Position numbers and translations under genes: made by a program. A DNA stretch of 64,000 bases from Cellvibrionales bacterium UBA4451 (GTDB lineage: Bacteria; Pseudomonadota; Gammaproteobacteria; Pseudomonadales; Porticoccaceae): positions 69,046-133,045 of the forward strand of contig DGPB01000002.1 in the NCBI GenBank assembly GCA_002390285.1, written 5' to 3'. Below the pieces are notes generated by a model. It saw only the letters and a program-made list of their open reading frames with translations. It searched no databases and was not told the DNA's origin. Of the stretch, positions 55,063 through 63,978 are shown in pieces. The first letter of the stretch is position 1. Each line of letters begins with the position of its first letter.

Positions 55063-56936
55063 TGGCAAAGTTTGTACCCGAATCCGATCATCCGGAAATG
55101 TCCGGGCTAGCGGTTTATTTAAGGCTATTATCCTACCTCAAGCGCTACTGGGGTATTTTTCTACTCAGTGTTCTTGGCTTAATGCTGTTTTCCGCAATGG
55201 AAATCGCTTTCATTGATTTGTTTGGTTATACCGTTAACGTCATTAATAGCTTATCTGCTGATGAAGCGACAACTTCAGCGCAAGCTCTCAATGTCGACAC
55301 AGGTTTCACCGCTAAACTAGCCGGGAAACTAGGTGGCGAAAATGCAGTTTCAGAAAGTCGGTGGATTATTCCACTGCTTATGTTTGGTATTGCGGTGGTT
55401 CGAGGGTTAGGTTTCTTTTTGGGTGGTTATGGCATGGCCTATGTCGCTCAAGTCATGGTTTTTAATCTTCGTACCGAAATATTCAATAAATATACGCGGC
55501 TGCCGTCTAGTTATTTCGATAGCAGTATGTCTGGCCACCTAATTACTCGAGTGACATTTCATGTTTCCCAAGTGACCAGCGCAGCGACAAGTTCGCTAAA
55601 GTTAATTATTCGAGAGGGTGCACTGGTTATCGGGTTAATCAGCTATTTGTTTTACATTAACTGGAGGCTGGCATCTATTTTCGTGATTGTGTTACCGGTC
55701 ATAGCTTTTATTGTCACCGTCGTTAGCAGACGTTTTCGATTGTTAAGCCAGCGTATCCAGTCCTCCGTCGGAGATGTGACCCATGTTGCTCAGGAGGTGG
55801 TGGGCGGGTACCGTGAGATGCATCTTTTTGGTGGTGTGGAGTATGAACAGCAGCGCATGCTGGATGTGAGTAAATACAATCGTCGCCAGCATATGAAAAT
55901 GGCCGTTGCCGAGGGTATAAGCACACCGATTATTCAGATGTTGGTAGCCATGTCGTTGTCATTATTAATGTGGCTAGCTTTGGACCCAGCAGTGCTGGCC
56001 AATATGAGTGGTGGCGAATTCGTTAAATTTTTGGGTTCCGCAGCCTTATTGGCCAAGCCCATACGTCAGTTGTCTGAAGTCAATAGGAGTATCCAACGGG
56101 GTGTCGCGGCTGCCAGTACCTTATTTGCTACATTAGATGAGCTTGACGAGCCTGATAATGGCACTGTTGAGCGGAGCGAAGTGGCGGGTTTATTTGAGTT
56201 CAAAGATGTGAGTTTTGCATACTCGGCAGAAGCGGGTAATGTCATTAATGGCATAAATCTTAAAGTGACACCTGGAGAAACTATTGCGCTGGTTGGGCAG
56301 TCTGGTAGTGGGAAAACGACCCTAGTCAATTTGATTCCTCGTTTTTACAGTCACAGTGAAGGAGAAATACTTCTTGATGGCACGGATGTTAATGATTACA
56401 AGCTAGCCAACCTGCGCAGCCATATCGCCCTAGTGTCACAAAAAGTGACCTTGTTCAACGATACGGTCTATAACAATATCGCTTATGGTGCTCTTGCGAA
56501 GTATTCACCAGAAGAGGTTCGTGCCGCGGCCAAGGCAGCCCATGCTTTGGAGTTTATTGATAAGTTACCGCAGGGCTTTGACACCCCTATCGGTGATGAG
56601 GGTGTGATGTTGTCCGGTGGGCAGCGACAGCGACTGGCCATTGCCCGCGCGCTATTAAAAAATGCCCCGATATTAATCCTTGATGAAGCAACCTCTGCAC
56701 TGGATACGGAATCAGAGCACTATATCCAAGAAGCGTTAGAAAACATTGTTCAAGGACGTACCACCTTTGTGATAGCACACCGCCTGAGCACCATCGAAAA
56801 TGCCGACCGTATATTGGTGATGGATGAAGGACAAATTGTTGAGCAGGGGACTCATCAACAACTGTTGGCCAAAAGTGGACGCTATGCTCAGCTCCATCGT
56901 AAACAGTTCCTGGATGAGCCAGATCAACCGTGTTAA
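55062..56936 (+). CDS. msbA: Lipid A export ATP-binding/permease MsbA
   Basis: MsbA flips lipid A-core across the inner membrane. The 624-residue protein has an N-terminal six-helix domain and a C-terminal ATPase with Walker A ALVGQSGSGKTTLVNLI near 409, Q-loop LVSQKVTLFND, signature VMLSGGQRQRLAIARALL near 524, Walker B ILILDEATSALD and the H-loop AHRLST. GTG 55062 overlaps the exbD stop by one base; GAGGAG precedes it. It stands directly before lpxK, as in E. coli. A roughly 40-residue insert between the first helices (ADEATTSAQALNVDTGF) is longer than in the E. coli protein. Confidence 0.94.
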   Translation: MAKFVPESDHPEMSGLAVYLRLLSYLKRYWGIFLLSVLGLMLFSAMEIAFIDLFGYTVNVINSLSADEATTSAQALNVDTGFTAKLAGKLGGENAVSESRWIIPLLMFGIAVVRGLGFFLGGYGMAYVAQVMVFNLRTEIFNKYTRLPSSYFDSSMSGHLITRVTFHVSQVTSAATSSLKLIIREGALVIGLISYLFYINWRLASIFVIVLPVIAFIVTVVSRRFRLLSQRIQSSVGDVTHVAQEVVGGYREMHLFGGVEYEQQRMLDVSKYNRRQHMKMAVAEGISTPIIQMLVAMSLSLLMWLALDPAVLANMSGGEFVKFLGSAALLAKPIRQLSEVNRSIQRGVAAASTLFATLDELDEPDNGTVERSEVAGLFEFKDVSFAYSAEAGNVINGINLKVTPGETIALVGQSGSGKTTLVNLIPRFYSHSEGEILLDGTDVNDYKLANLRSHIALVSQKVTLFNDTVYNNIAYGALAKYSPEEVRAAAKAAHALEFIDKLPQGFDTPIGDEGVMLSGGQRQRLAIARALLKNAPILILDEATSALDTESEHYIQEALENIVQGRTTFVIAHRLSTIENADRILVMDEGQIVEQGTHQQLLAKSGRYAQLHRKQFLDEPDQPC

Positions 56937-56952
56937 AACGCGTTTATTTCTC

Positions 56953-57963
56953 ATGAGTATATCTACTTGTCTGGAGCAAGCTTGGTACCGTCGTTCTAGC
57001 TGGGCCTTACTGCTTTTGCCGCTCTCATGGTTGTTTCGTGTCGTGGTTAGAGCACGCCGTTATTACTATCAAAAGGTATCGTCCAAACCCTCATTGAATG
57101 TGCCCGTGATTGTCGTTGGTAATATCTCCGTTGGTGGTACTGGAAAGACCCCATTACTGATGACGTTAGTCGATCACCTTAAAGAGCAGGGTTATCGGCC
57201 CGGCGTTATTAGCCGAGGTTATGGTGGAACTGCATCTGAGTATCCGGTACTTGTCAGCACTGAGTCAGCTGCTGCTAAGGTCGGTGATGAGCCGCTATTA
57301 CTCGCCAGTACTTGCCCTGTGGTTGTTGATCCCAACCGTTATCGAGCCGCTCAGTGGCTACTTGAACAGACAGATTGTGACTTGATTTTGAGCGATGATG
57401 GGTTGCAACACTATCGATTGCCCCGGGATATTGAAATTGCGGTGGTCGATGGAGAGCGAGGCTTTGGCAATAAGCAGTGCTTACCAGCGGGGCCTTTGCG
57501 TGAGCCGGTAAGCAGGTTGCAGCAGGTAGACTTTATACTCATCAATGGTCATAGCTCGAGTGAATCATCTGAAGACAGTTTTTTCTTCAGGGTTGAACCC
57601 ACACAGTTTCGACACTTACTATCTGGACAACGGTGTTCACTGGAGCAGTGGAACAGCGGTAACAAAGTTCATGCGGTAGCAGGTATAGGCAACCCACAAC
57701 GGTTTTCTTCTACACTTGAACAGCTTGGCTTTGACGTGCAATTACACGTTTATCCAGACCACCATGACTTCCGTGGTGAAGAGCTACAATTTGATGACAA
57801 TTTACCTGTCATTATCACCGCAAAAGATGCCGTGAAATGTAAGGGTTTTAGCCATGACACTAACTATGACGGCGTCTGGGTTTTGGAAGTGGCGGCAAAG
57901 CCGGACACAGAATTTCTCGACAAGTTGACCCATGCTGTCCATAACCTGAAAGAGAGCGTTTGA
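56953..57963 (+). CDS. lpxK: Tetraacyldisaccharide 4'-kinase
   Basis: LpxK phosphorylates the lipid A precursor at the 4' position. ATG 56953 yields 336 residues that align with E. coli LpxK from its N-terminal helix (SWALLLLPLSWLFRVVVRARR). The P-loop is VVGNISVGGTGKTPLLMTLVDHL; RPGVISRGYGG and LSDDGLQHYRLPRDIEIAVVD follow. The frame is open upstream into msbA but those starts lack ribosome sites. The gap to kdsB is only six bases. Confidence 0.95.
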   Translation: MSISTCLEQAWYRRSSWALLLLPLSWLFRVVVRARRYYYQKVSSKPSLNVPVIVVGNISVGGTGKTPLLMTLVDHLKEQGYRPGVISRGYGGTASEYPVLVSTESAAAKVGDEPLLLASTCPVVVDPNRYRAAQWLLEQTDCDLILSDDGLQHYRLPRDIEIAVVDGERGFGNKQCLPAGPLREPVSRLQQVDFILINGHSSSESSEDSFFFRVEPTQFRHLLSGQRCSLEQWNSGNKVHAVAGIGNPQRFSSTLEQLGFDVQLHVYPDHHDFRGEELQFDDNLPVIITAKDAVKCKGFSHDTNYDGVWVLEVAAKPDTEFLDKLTHAVHNLKESV

Positions 57964-57969
57964 GTTTCC

Positions 57970-58749
57970 ATGGAATTTACTGTTGTTATTCCCGCCCGCT
58001 ATTCCTCCACCCGCTTACCGGGCAAGCCGCTAAAGAACATCGTCGGAAAGTCGATGATTCAGCGGGTCTATGAGCAGGCCCAAAAGAGTCGGGCAGGACA
58101 AGTGATCGTAGCCACCGACGATCAGCGCGTTGCCGATGAAGTGATCGATTTCGGTGGGGAGGTCTGCATGACCTCAGCAGACCATCAATCGGGTACCGAT
58201 AGATTACAAGAGGTGGCGCGTCAGTACGGATTTTCTGATGAGCACATCATTGTCAATGTACAGGGTGATGAGCCGCTGATCCCCCCAGAGGTGATTGATC
58301 AGGTCGCTGAAAATCTGGCGGGCTGTCAAGAGGCTGGTGTGGCGACCCTGTCTGAGCCTATTGAGAATGACCCCGACTTCACTAATCCCAACATTGTTAA
58401 AGTAGTGACTGACAGCCAGGGTATGGCGCTGTATTTCAGTCGCGCACCCGTGCCATGGCCGCGTGATGAGTCGGCGAAGGAGTCTGGTGACAGGGTTTCA
58501 TCCATGTCTGCCATCATGATACCGATGCGGCATATCGGAATTTACGCCTATCGAGTGGCGATGCTAAACCACTTTATTTTATGGCCAGTGGCGCCTATTG
58601 AAGCGCTGGAATGCCTTGAGCAACTTCGCTTTATGTGGAATGGCGTACGTATCCATGTGGCCGAGGCGATGGCACCCGTCCCCGGCGGGGTCGACACCGA
58701 AGAGGATCTACAGCGGGTGATCAACCTGCTAGGCAAGGGGTTATCGTGA
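57970..58749 (+). CDS. kdsB: CMP-Kdo synthetase
   Basis: KdsB activates Kdo as CMP-Kdo for lipopolysaccharide inner-core synthesis. The 259-residue protein has the N-terminal nucleotide motif FTVVIPARYSSTRLPGKPL, VATDDQRVADEV and IIVNVQGDEPLIPPEVI. Usual length is about 250. Many relatives have a short Trm112/YcaR gene between lpxK and kdsB; it is absent here. The stop overlaps the phosphatase ATG (TGATG). Confidence 0.96.
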   Translation: MEFTVVIPARYSSTRLPGKPLKNIVGKSMIQRVYEQAQKSRAGQVIVATDDQRVADEVIDFGGEVCMTSADHQSGTDRLQEVARQYGFSDEHIIVNVQGDEPLIPPEVIDQVAENLAGCQEAGVATLSEPIENDPDFTNPNIVKVVTDSQGMALYFSRAPVPWPRDESAKESGDRVSSMSAIMIPMRHIGIYAYRVAMLNHFILWPVAPIEALECLEQLRFMWNGVRIHVAEAMAPVPGGVDTEEDLQRVINLLGKGLS

Positions 58750-59222
58750 TGCCCGTGAAGGTATTATTTGTGTGCTTGGGTAATATTTGTCGATCACCCA
58801 CAGCGCATGGAATATTCGAAAGTAAGGTGGCAGAAGCGGGTTTACAGGAGGAGATTCTTGTGGATTCAGCGGGAACAGGAGACTGGCATATCGGTAAGGC
58901 GCCAGATGCAAGAGCCAGTCTCGCCGCGCTTTCTCGTCACCATGATCTTAGTCACCTTCGTGCCCGTCAGGTCAGGCCTGAGGATTTCCTGGAGTTTGAC
59001 TACATTCTGGCAATGGATAATCAAAATCTGTGGGATTTACAGGCATTATCTCTACCGGAATTCAATGGTCATCTTGGTTTGTTTCTCGACTTTGGTCAGA
59101 GTGATCTGAAAGAAGTACCTGATCCTTATTCCGGTGGAAAGGATGATTTTGAGTTTGTTCTAGACCTCGTGGAAGAGGCTGCTTCAGGTCTTCTCTCTCA
59201 CTTGCAGGGTCGACTAGGGTGA
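58749..59222 (+). CDS. Low-molecular-weight protein-tyrosine phosphatase
   Basis: The 157-residue protein has the phosphate-binding loop VCLGNICRSPTAHG (CX5RS) at residues 8-21 and the catalytic aspartate in EVPDPYSGGKDDF near 129. Such phosphatases often oppose exopolysaccharide tyrosine kinases (Wzb-like), but here the gene sits between kdsB and murB as in Pseudomonas, with no kinase nearby. ATG 58749 overlaps the kdsB stop. Confidence 0.92.
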   Translation: MPVKVLFVCLGNICRSPTAHGIFESKVAEAGLQEEILVDSAGTGDWHIGKAPDARASLAALSRHHDLSHLRARQVRPEDFLEFDYILAMDNQNLWDLQALSLPEFNGHLGLFLDFGQSDLKEVPDPYSGGKDDFEFVLDLVEEAASGLLSHLQGRLG

Positions 59223-60241
59223 TGCTAAAGATCGAACAGCAGGTCTCTCTCCAGCCGTTCAATACATTGGCATTGTCATCCTTCGCCGAAAATTTCTGCA
59301 GAGTCGGTTCTGAAAACGAATTGCGTGAAGCGCTCGCTTGGGCACACCAGCATCGATTACCTGTCACTTTACTGGGAGGCGGCAGCAACGTGGTGTTGGC
59401 CCGAGATTTGAGTGGCTTGGTTGTTCATATGGCGATTCCCGGCATCGAACTGATGTCCGAGGATCAAGACAGGCGTGTGGTCAGGGTTGGTGCAGGTGAA
59501 AACTGGCATCAGTTGGTGCTGAACACCATTTCTCAGGGTTGGTTTGGCCTTGAAAACCTCTCATTGATACCGGGGCTTGTGGGGGCTGCACCTATTCAGA
59601 ATATCGGCGCTTATGGCATTGAACTGAGCCAGCGTTTTCTATCTCTGGAAGCTATTCACCTCGCGACGGGTGAACAAGTCGTGATGGATGCATCCGATTG
59701 CCAGTTTGGTTATCGAGACAGTGTTTTTAAGCATTCTGGCCGCGATCTATACGCTATTACTGCTATTACTCTTGCGCTCTCTTCAAAAATGGAACTTTGT
59801 CTTGAATACCCGGCGCTACAAAAAGCTGTGGAGAGAATAGGGGCATCTGAGTTGACCCCGAAACAGGTATCAGATGTGGTCTGCGCTGTGCGTCGAAGCA
59901 AACTACCAGACCCTAAAGATACCCCCAATGCCGGTAGCTTTTTCAAAAACCCTGTCATCAGTGCTGAAAGAGCTGAATATTTACACCAACAGCACCCAGA
60001 TCTGGTGACGTATCATCAGGCCGATGGCCGCGAAAAACTGGCGGCAGGGTGGTTAGTTGAGCAGACGGGTTGGAAGGGCGTGATGCAGCAGGGCGTTGGT
60101 ACCTATCAAGACCAGTCGATCGTTTTAGTGAACTGTGGCGGTACCGCTACTGCATTACTTGAACTGGCTTCCGATATCCAGGCATCCGTGGCTTCCAAAT
60201 TTGGTATCTCCCTGGAAATTGAACCACGCGTTTACCGCTAA
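59222..60241 (+). CDS. murB: UDP-N-acetylenolpyruvoylglucosamine reductase
   Basis: MurB makes UDP-MurNAc using NADPH and FAD. It is the type I form, 339 residues, with LLGGGSNVVLARDLSG near 50, PGLVGAAPIQNIGAYGIEL near 120, PNAGSFFKNPV (catalytic Ser) near 240 and IEPRVYR at the end. ATG 59222 overlaps the phosphatase stop as TGATG; the GTG one codon earlier is also open. It closes the envelope operon. Confidence 0.95.
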   Translation: MLKIEQQVSLQPFNTLALSSFAENFCRVGSENELREALAWAHQHRLPVTLLGGGSNVVLARDLSGLVVHMAIPGIELMSEDQDRRVVRVGAGENWHQLVLNTISQGWFGLENLSLIPGLVGAAPIQNIGAYGIELSQRFLSLEAIHLATGEQVVMDASDCQFGYRDSVFKHSGRDLYAITAITLALSSKMELCLEYPALQKAVERIGASELTPKQVSDVVCAVRRSKLPDPKDTPNAGSFFKNPVISAERAEYLHQQHPDLVTYHQADGREKLAAGWLVEQTGWKGVMQQGVGTYQDQSIVLVNCGGTATALLELASDIQASVASKFGISLEIEPRVYR

Positions 60242-60337
60242 GTTTGTTCTCATCATGTCTTCTTTCAAGTTTGTCTTTCATAGCCAATAAAAAGCCTCAG
60301 TGATAGGCTAGGGAATCGAAATAGGGATTATTCGGAT

Positions 60338-61003
60338 ATGAGTTCAAGGGAAGTATTGAAAACGGTATTGGTTGTGGATGACCACGACCTGATCCGGCTT
60401 GGTATCTGTCGGTTGTTGTCTGACGTGCCGGGCATTAACGTCATTGATCAGGCGGCAAGTGGCGAGGAGGCGATAGTCCTCGTCCGCAAACACAGGCCAG
60501 ACATTGTCTTTATGGACATCCGCATGCCCGGTATTGGCGGGCTGGAAGCGACTCAGCGGATCCTGTCTCAGCAACCGAACACGAAAGTGATCGTTATCAG
60601 TGCCTTTAATGATGACGTCTACCCGATGACCCTTTTAAAAGCCGGCGCCTCGGGCTACATCACTAAAAATGCCGATACGGATGAAATAAAAACAGCAATA
60701 GAGACCGTGTTACTAGGGAAGGTGTATGTGAGCCCTCGCTTGGCGCAGATGATGGTGGTTAATGGGCTTTCTAACCAATCAGAATCGCCCTTATCTCTAT
60801 TCTCTCCGCGCGAGCTGCAAATCGCTGAGTTAATTACCAATGGTAAGCGTGCTAATGATGTGGCCGAAACCCTGAACATCAGTCCAAAAACCATTAACAC
60901 CTACAAATACCGGATATATGAAAAACTTGGCGTCAGCAATGATGTGGAGTTGACTCTGGCTGCGGTTAAACATGGTTTGGTTGACCCCTCTGAAGTGATT
61001 TAA
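60338..61003 (+). CDS. uvrY: Response regulator UvrY/GacA/SirA
   Basis: The GacA-type regulator activates csrB-like small RNAs. The receiver domain has Asp14-Asp15, phosphoacceptor Asp60 in VFMDIRMPGIGG and Lys in YITKNAD; the LuxR-type helix-turn-helix is LSLFSPRELQIAELITNGKRANDVAETLNISPKTINTYKYRIYEKLGV. The 221 residues are normal. It is upstream of uvrC and pgsA, as in E. coli. The cognate BarA/GacS kinase is not in the window. Confidence 0.94.
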   Translation: MSSREVLKTVLVVDDHDLIRLGICRLLSDVPGINVIDQAASGEEAIVLVRKHRPDIVFMDIRMPGIGGLEATQRILSQQPNTKVIVISAFNDDVYPMTLLKAGASGYITKNADTDEIKTAIETVLLGKVYVSPRLAQMMVVNGLSNQSESPLSLFSPRELQIAELITNGKRANDVAETLNISPKTINTYKYRIYEKLGVSNDVELTLAAVKHGLVDPSEVI

Positions 61004-61065
61004 CCCTCTATTTAATTCTGTATTTCTACCCGCTAATTCCAGCCCTTTATGGTACTAGGTGTAGA

Positions 61066-62910
61066 ATGGTCGCCATGCCATTTGACCATCAAACTTTCTT
61101 AAAACAACTGACACAGAGACCGGGCGTTTACCAGATGTTTGGCGAAGACGGTGTTGTGCTCTATGTTGGGAAGGCAAAAAATCTTCGCAAGCGCGTAGCC
61201 AGTTATTTTCGTAAGACAGGTCTCTCACCCAAGACAGCGGCGTTAGTGAGGCGCATTGCCACTGTCGATGTGACCATCACCCAGACTGAAATTGAGGCAC
61301 TGTTGCTCGAACAAAACCTCATTAAGCAAAACCGTCCACCGTTTAATATTCTGTTGAGAGACGATAAATCCTATCCTTACATCTTTCTTTCAGATCGTGA
61401 TGCCTTTCCACAGCTCTCCTTTCACCGCGGTAGTAAAAGAAAAAAAGGCAGCTATTTTGGGCCGTTTCCCAATGTGCATTCTGTGCGTGAGAGCATGAAT
61501 TTCTTGCAGAAAACGTTTCAGGTTCGCCAGTGTGATGACAGTGTCTTTAAAAATCGATCTAGGCCCTGTTTGCAGTACCAAATTAAGCGCTGTACCGCTC
61601 CCTGTGTAGATCTGGTGAGTGCCGAGGAGTACGCGCGGGATGTGCGCCATACCGCTATGTTTCTTGAGGGAAAAAGTGATCGACTTATCCGCGAACTTGA
61701 ACGAGATATGGATACCGCATCACAACAGCTGGTGTTTGAACGAGCCGCCACCATTCGTGACCAGATTACAGCACTACGAACCATTCAGGCTGAACAGGTC
61801 ATCGAGTCCGGTAGTGGCAATATTGATGTGCTGGCGGCGGCTCAAGAAGGCGAGCAAGGCTGTGTCCATGTACTGTATATCCGACAAGGGCGTATGTTGG
61901 GTAGTCGCAGCTTCTATCCAAAGGTACCCCTGGCGACCTCGCCGGCAGATGTACTCGAAAATTTTGTCCCTCAGTATTATTTGCGAGAGGGCGCGAGGGG
62001 CGATTTCCCCAAAGAAATAGTGGTTAACGAAAAGTTAGGCGATGCCGAATTACTGGCTTCAGCCATCTCGGTAGTGGCCGAACGCAAGATCATACTCAAA
62101 CATCGTGGGCGCAGTACCCGCGCTAAATGGTCTGATCTGGCAGAACGAACCGCCCGGCAAAACCTCAATGGCCGAATTGCGTCTCGACAGAACGTACTCC
62201 AGCGGTTAGAAGCCCTACAGGAGTTGCTGGGGCTTGAGGCACTCCCAGAAAGGCTGGAATGCTACGATATTAGTCACAGCAGCGGAGAAGCCACTGTGGC
62301 CTCCTGTGTGGTGTTCGATAGTAATGGGCCGCTTAAATCAGATTACCGTCGGCTTAACATAGAGGGTGTCACTGCGGGTGACGATTATGCAGCAATGGAG
62401 CAAGCACTGACTCGGCGTTATACCCGGTTGAAAAAGGGTGAGGGGAAATTGCCCGACGTATTATTGGTTGATGGCGGAAAAGGGCAACTGAGAAAAGCCG
62501 TCGCTGTTCTTGAAGAGCTGGGGATAGTGGGGGTTCAGATAGTCGGTGTCGCCAAAGGGAAAACCCGAAAGGCCGGTTTCGAAACCCTGTTGCTAGCCCA
62601 GAATGTGGATGGTTGCGACAGCGAAATTGAATTGGAAGCTCAGTCCTCGGCATTACTGCTTATTCAGCAAATTAGAGACGAAGCCCATCGGTTCGCCATT
62701 ACCGGGCATCGACAACGGCGAGATCAAAAACGCCGAACATCCTCCCTAGAGGGTATTGAGGGTGTGGGGCCCAAGCGGCGCCGAGAGTTATTGCGCTTCT
62801 TTGGCGGGGTCAAAGAGGTGGAGCGGGCCAGCGTCGCAGAACTAATGCGTGTGCCCGGTATCAATAAGAAAGTGGCAGAGACTATTTACAGCGCCCTCCA
62901 CAATGAGTAA
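61066..62910 (+). CDS. uvrC: UvrABC endonuclease subunit C
   Basis: UvrC makes the two incisions in nucleotide excision repair. The 614-residue protein carries the GIY-YIG nuclease (RPGVYQMFGEDGVVLYVGKAKNLRKRVASYF), the UvrB-binding UVR motif near 205-235, the RNase H-like nuclease half with ECYDISHSSGEATVASCVVF and LLVDGGKGQL, and a C-terminal helix-hairpin-helix pair (SSLEGIEGVGPKRRRELLRFFGG). ATG 61066 or ATG 61075 may be the start. Confidence 0.96.
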   Translation: MVAMPFDHQTFLKQLTQRPGVYQMFGEDGVVLYVGKAKNLRKRVASYFRKTGLSPKTAALVRRIATVDVTITQTEIEALLLEQNLIKQNRPPFNILLRDDKSYPYIFLSDRDAFPQLSFHRGSKRKKGSYFGPFPNVHSVRESMNFLQKTFQVRQCDDSVFKNRSRPCLQYQIKRCTAPCVDLVSAEEYARDVRHTAMFLEGKSDRLIRELERDMDTASQQLVFERAATIRDQITALRTIQAEQVIESGSGNIDVLAAAQEGEQGCVHVLYIRQGRMLGSRSFYPKVPLATSPADVLENFVPQYYLREGARGDFPKEIVVNEKLGDAELLASAISVVAERKIILKHRGRSTRAKWSDLAERTARQNLNGRIASRQNVLQRLEALQELLGLEALPERLECYDISHSSGEATVASCVVFDSNGPLKSDYRRLNIEGVTAGDDYAAMEQALTRRYTRLKKGEGKLPDVLLVDGGKGQLRKAVAVLEELGIVGVQIVGVAKGKTRKAGFETLLLAQNVDGCDSEIELEAQSSALLLIQQIRDEAHRFAITGHRQRRDQKRRTSSLEGIEGVGPKRRRELLRFFGGVKEVERASVAELMRVPGINKKVAETIYSALHNE

Positions 62911-62950
62911 GTTGGCGTTGTTGTAATTTTAAGGCTCAGTAATACCCCCT

Positions 62951-63550
62951 ATGTGGACACTTCCCAATATTCTTACGCTTTTCCGAATCGCCCTAATTCC
63001 CATCATCATCGGTGTTTTTTATCTCCCCTGGGAATGGCATCACATCGCCAGTGCCGCAATCTTTGCCCTTGCTGCGGGTACCGACTGGCTTGACGGCTAT
63101 TTAGCAAGAAGGCTAAACCAGTTCACCCCTTTCGGCGCCTTTCTGGACCCGGTGGCAGACAAGTTAATTGTTGCAGCTGCTCTGATTCTGCTACTTGAAT
63201 CTCACCCAACCCCATTATTTGCACTCCCGGCACTGGTAATCATCAGCCGCGAAATTGTCATTTCAGCACTACGAGAGTGGATGGCCGAGCTCGGAAACCG
63301 TACCAGCGTAGCGGTATCCTACGTGGGCAAAATAAAAACCACCCTACAAATGATCGCCATTGGCGTATTGCTTGCCGTTGATCCCGTGGCACACCCCATG
63401 TGGGATCAGATCGGCATCGGATTGCTCTATATAGCCGCCTTGCTCACCCTGTGGTCCATGGTGATTTACCTGAAAGCAGCATGGCCTGAATTCTCTAGAG
63501 TGCCTGATCCTGAGGCAAGTGCACAAGTGAATGACACTGAACAGGATTAA
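62951..63550 (+). CDS. pgsA: CDP-diacylglycerol-glycerol-3-phosphate 3-phosphatidyltransferase
   Basis: PgsA makes phosphatidylglycerol phosphate. The CDP-alcohol phosphotransferase signature is TDWLDGYLARRLNQFTPFGAFLDPVADK at about residues 39-66, with all three or four aspartates. The 199-residue protein has about five helices. It is at the end of the uvrY-uvrC-pgsA block and before the tRNA genes, the usual order. Confidence 0.95.
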   Translation: MWTLPNILTLFRIALIPIIIGVFYLPWEWHHIASAAIFALAAGTDWLDGYLARRLNQFTPFGAFLDPVADKLIVAAALILLLESHPTPLFALPALVIISREIVISALREWMAELGNRTSVAVSYVGKIKTTLQMIAIGVLLAVDPVAHPMWDQIGIGLLYIAALLTLWSMVIYLKAAWPEFSRVPDPEASAQVNDTEQD

Positions 63551-63643
63551 CATACAGGCTTAACAGTTGGGCAATGGGTAGGTTCTCAACATTTAAGCGA
63601 CAAAATACCTACCTTCATACTGTTCTTTGAAATTCTCGTCGGG

Positions 63644-63649
63644 TACAAT
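63644..63649 (+). promoter_or_regulatory. Likely -10 of the tRNA operon promoter
   Basis: TACAAT followed by a GC-rich discriminator CTCGCCCC lies 13 bases before tRNA-Cys, as in stable RNA promoters under stringent control. No good -35 is seen 17 bases upstream; TTGAAA at 63627 is too near. Confidence 0.4.
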
Positions 63650-63662
63650 CTCGCCCCTAAAA

Positions 63663-63736
<74 letters not shown>

Positions 63737-63823
63737 TATTTTAAGACGTTAATCGTCACACTGTCGTAGTGGCAGGAAGGGAAGTCACCCTATGCCAATC
63801 CTTTGGATCCAACCCGCGAAAAT

Positions 63824-63860
63824 GTCCATCCTCTACATGCCCGGATGGCGAAATGGGTAG
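63824..63860 (+). repeat. Partial copy of the tRNA-Leu 5' half and its leader
   Basis: GTCCATCC (63824-63831) and GCCCGGATGGCGAAATGGGTAG (63839-63860) repeat, with one tRNA mismatch, at 63963-63970 and 63979-64000. The copy covers the acceptor 5' strand and the D arm of a tRNA-Leu, but no matching 3' acceptor strand TCCGGGC follows before the second copy. It is therefore a fragment and not a working tRNA. Confidence 0.85.
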
Positions 63861-63864
63861 ACGA

Positions 63865-63936
63865 TGAGCAGGATGCTCAAGTGTCGCGAAAGGCAGGACG
63901 CCGGAAGCGACCGCAAGGACCAGCACAACGTGCTGG
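63865..63936 (+). ncRNA. Hairpin-rich spacer between the two tRNA-Leu 5' copies
   Basis: Three stems follow the fragment: TGAGCA/TGCTCA (63865-63879, loop GGA), GTCGC/GCGAC (63883-63911, with an inner GGC/GCC), and CCAGCAC/GTGCTGG (63920-63936, loop AAC). No T-run follows. The region may be a structured leader of the tRNA transcript or a remnant of something inserted. I do not recognise an RNA family. Confidence 0.35.
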
Positions 63937-63978
63937 CATCTAGTAAAGAAAGAAGAATAATAGTCCATCCACCACAAT

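Noticed and set aside
56930..56956. Eight-codon mini-ORF ending on the lpxK ATG
   Set aside because: There is no ribosome site before its GTG, so the overlap is probably chance.
63865..63970. Group I intron in tRNA-Leu
   Set aside because: The region ends in AATAGTCC, vaguely like an intron S element, but the spacer of about 100 bases is too short and the P, Q and R elements are absent.
63756..63977. 73-codon minus frame in the tRNA region
   Set aside because: It crosses the tRNA-Leu fragment and the hairpins and lacks a ribosome site; codon content is not protein-like.
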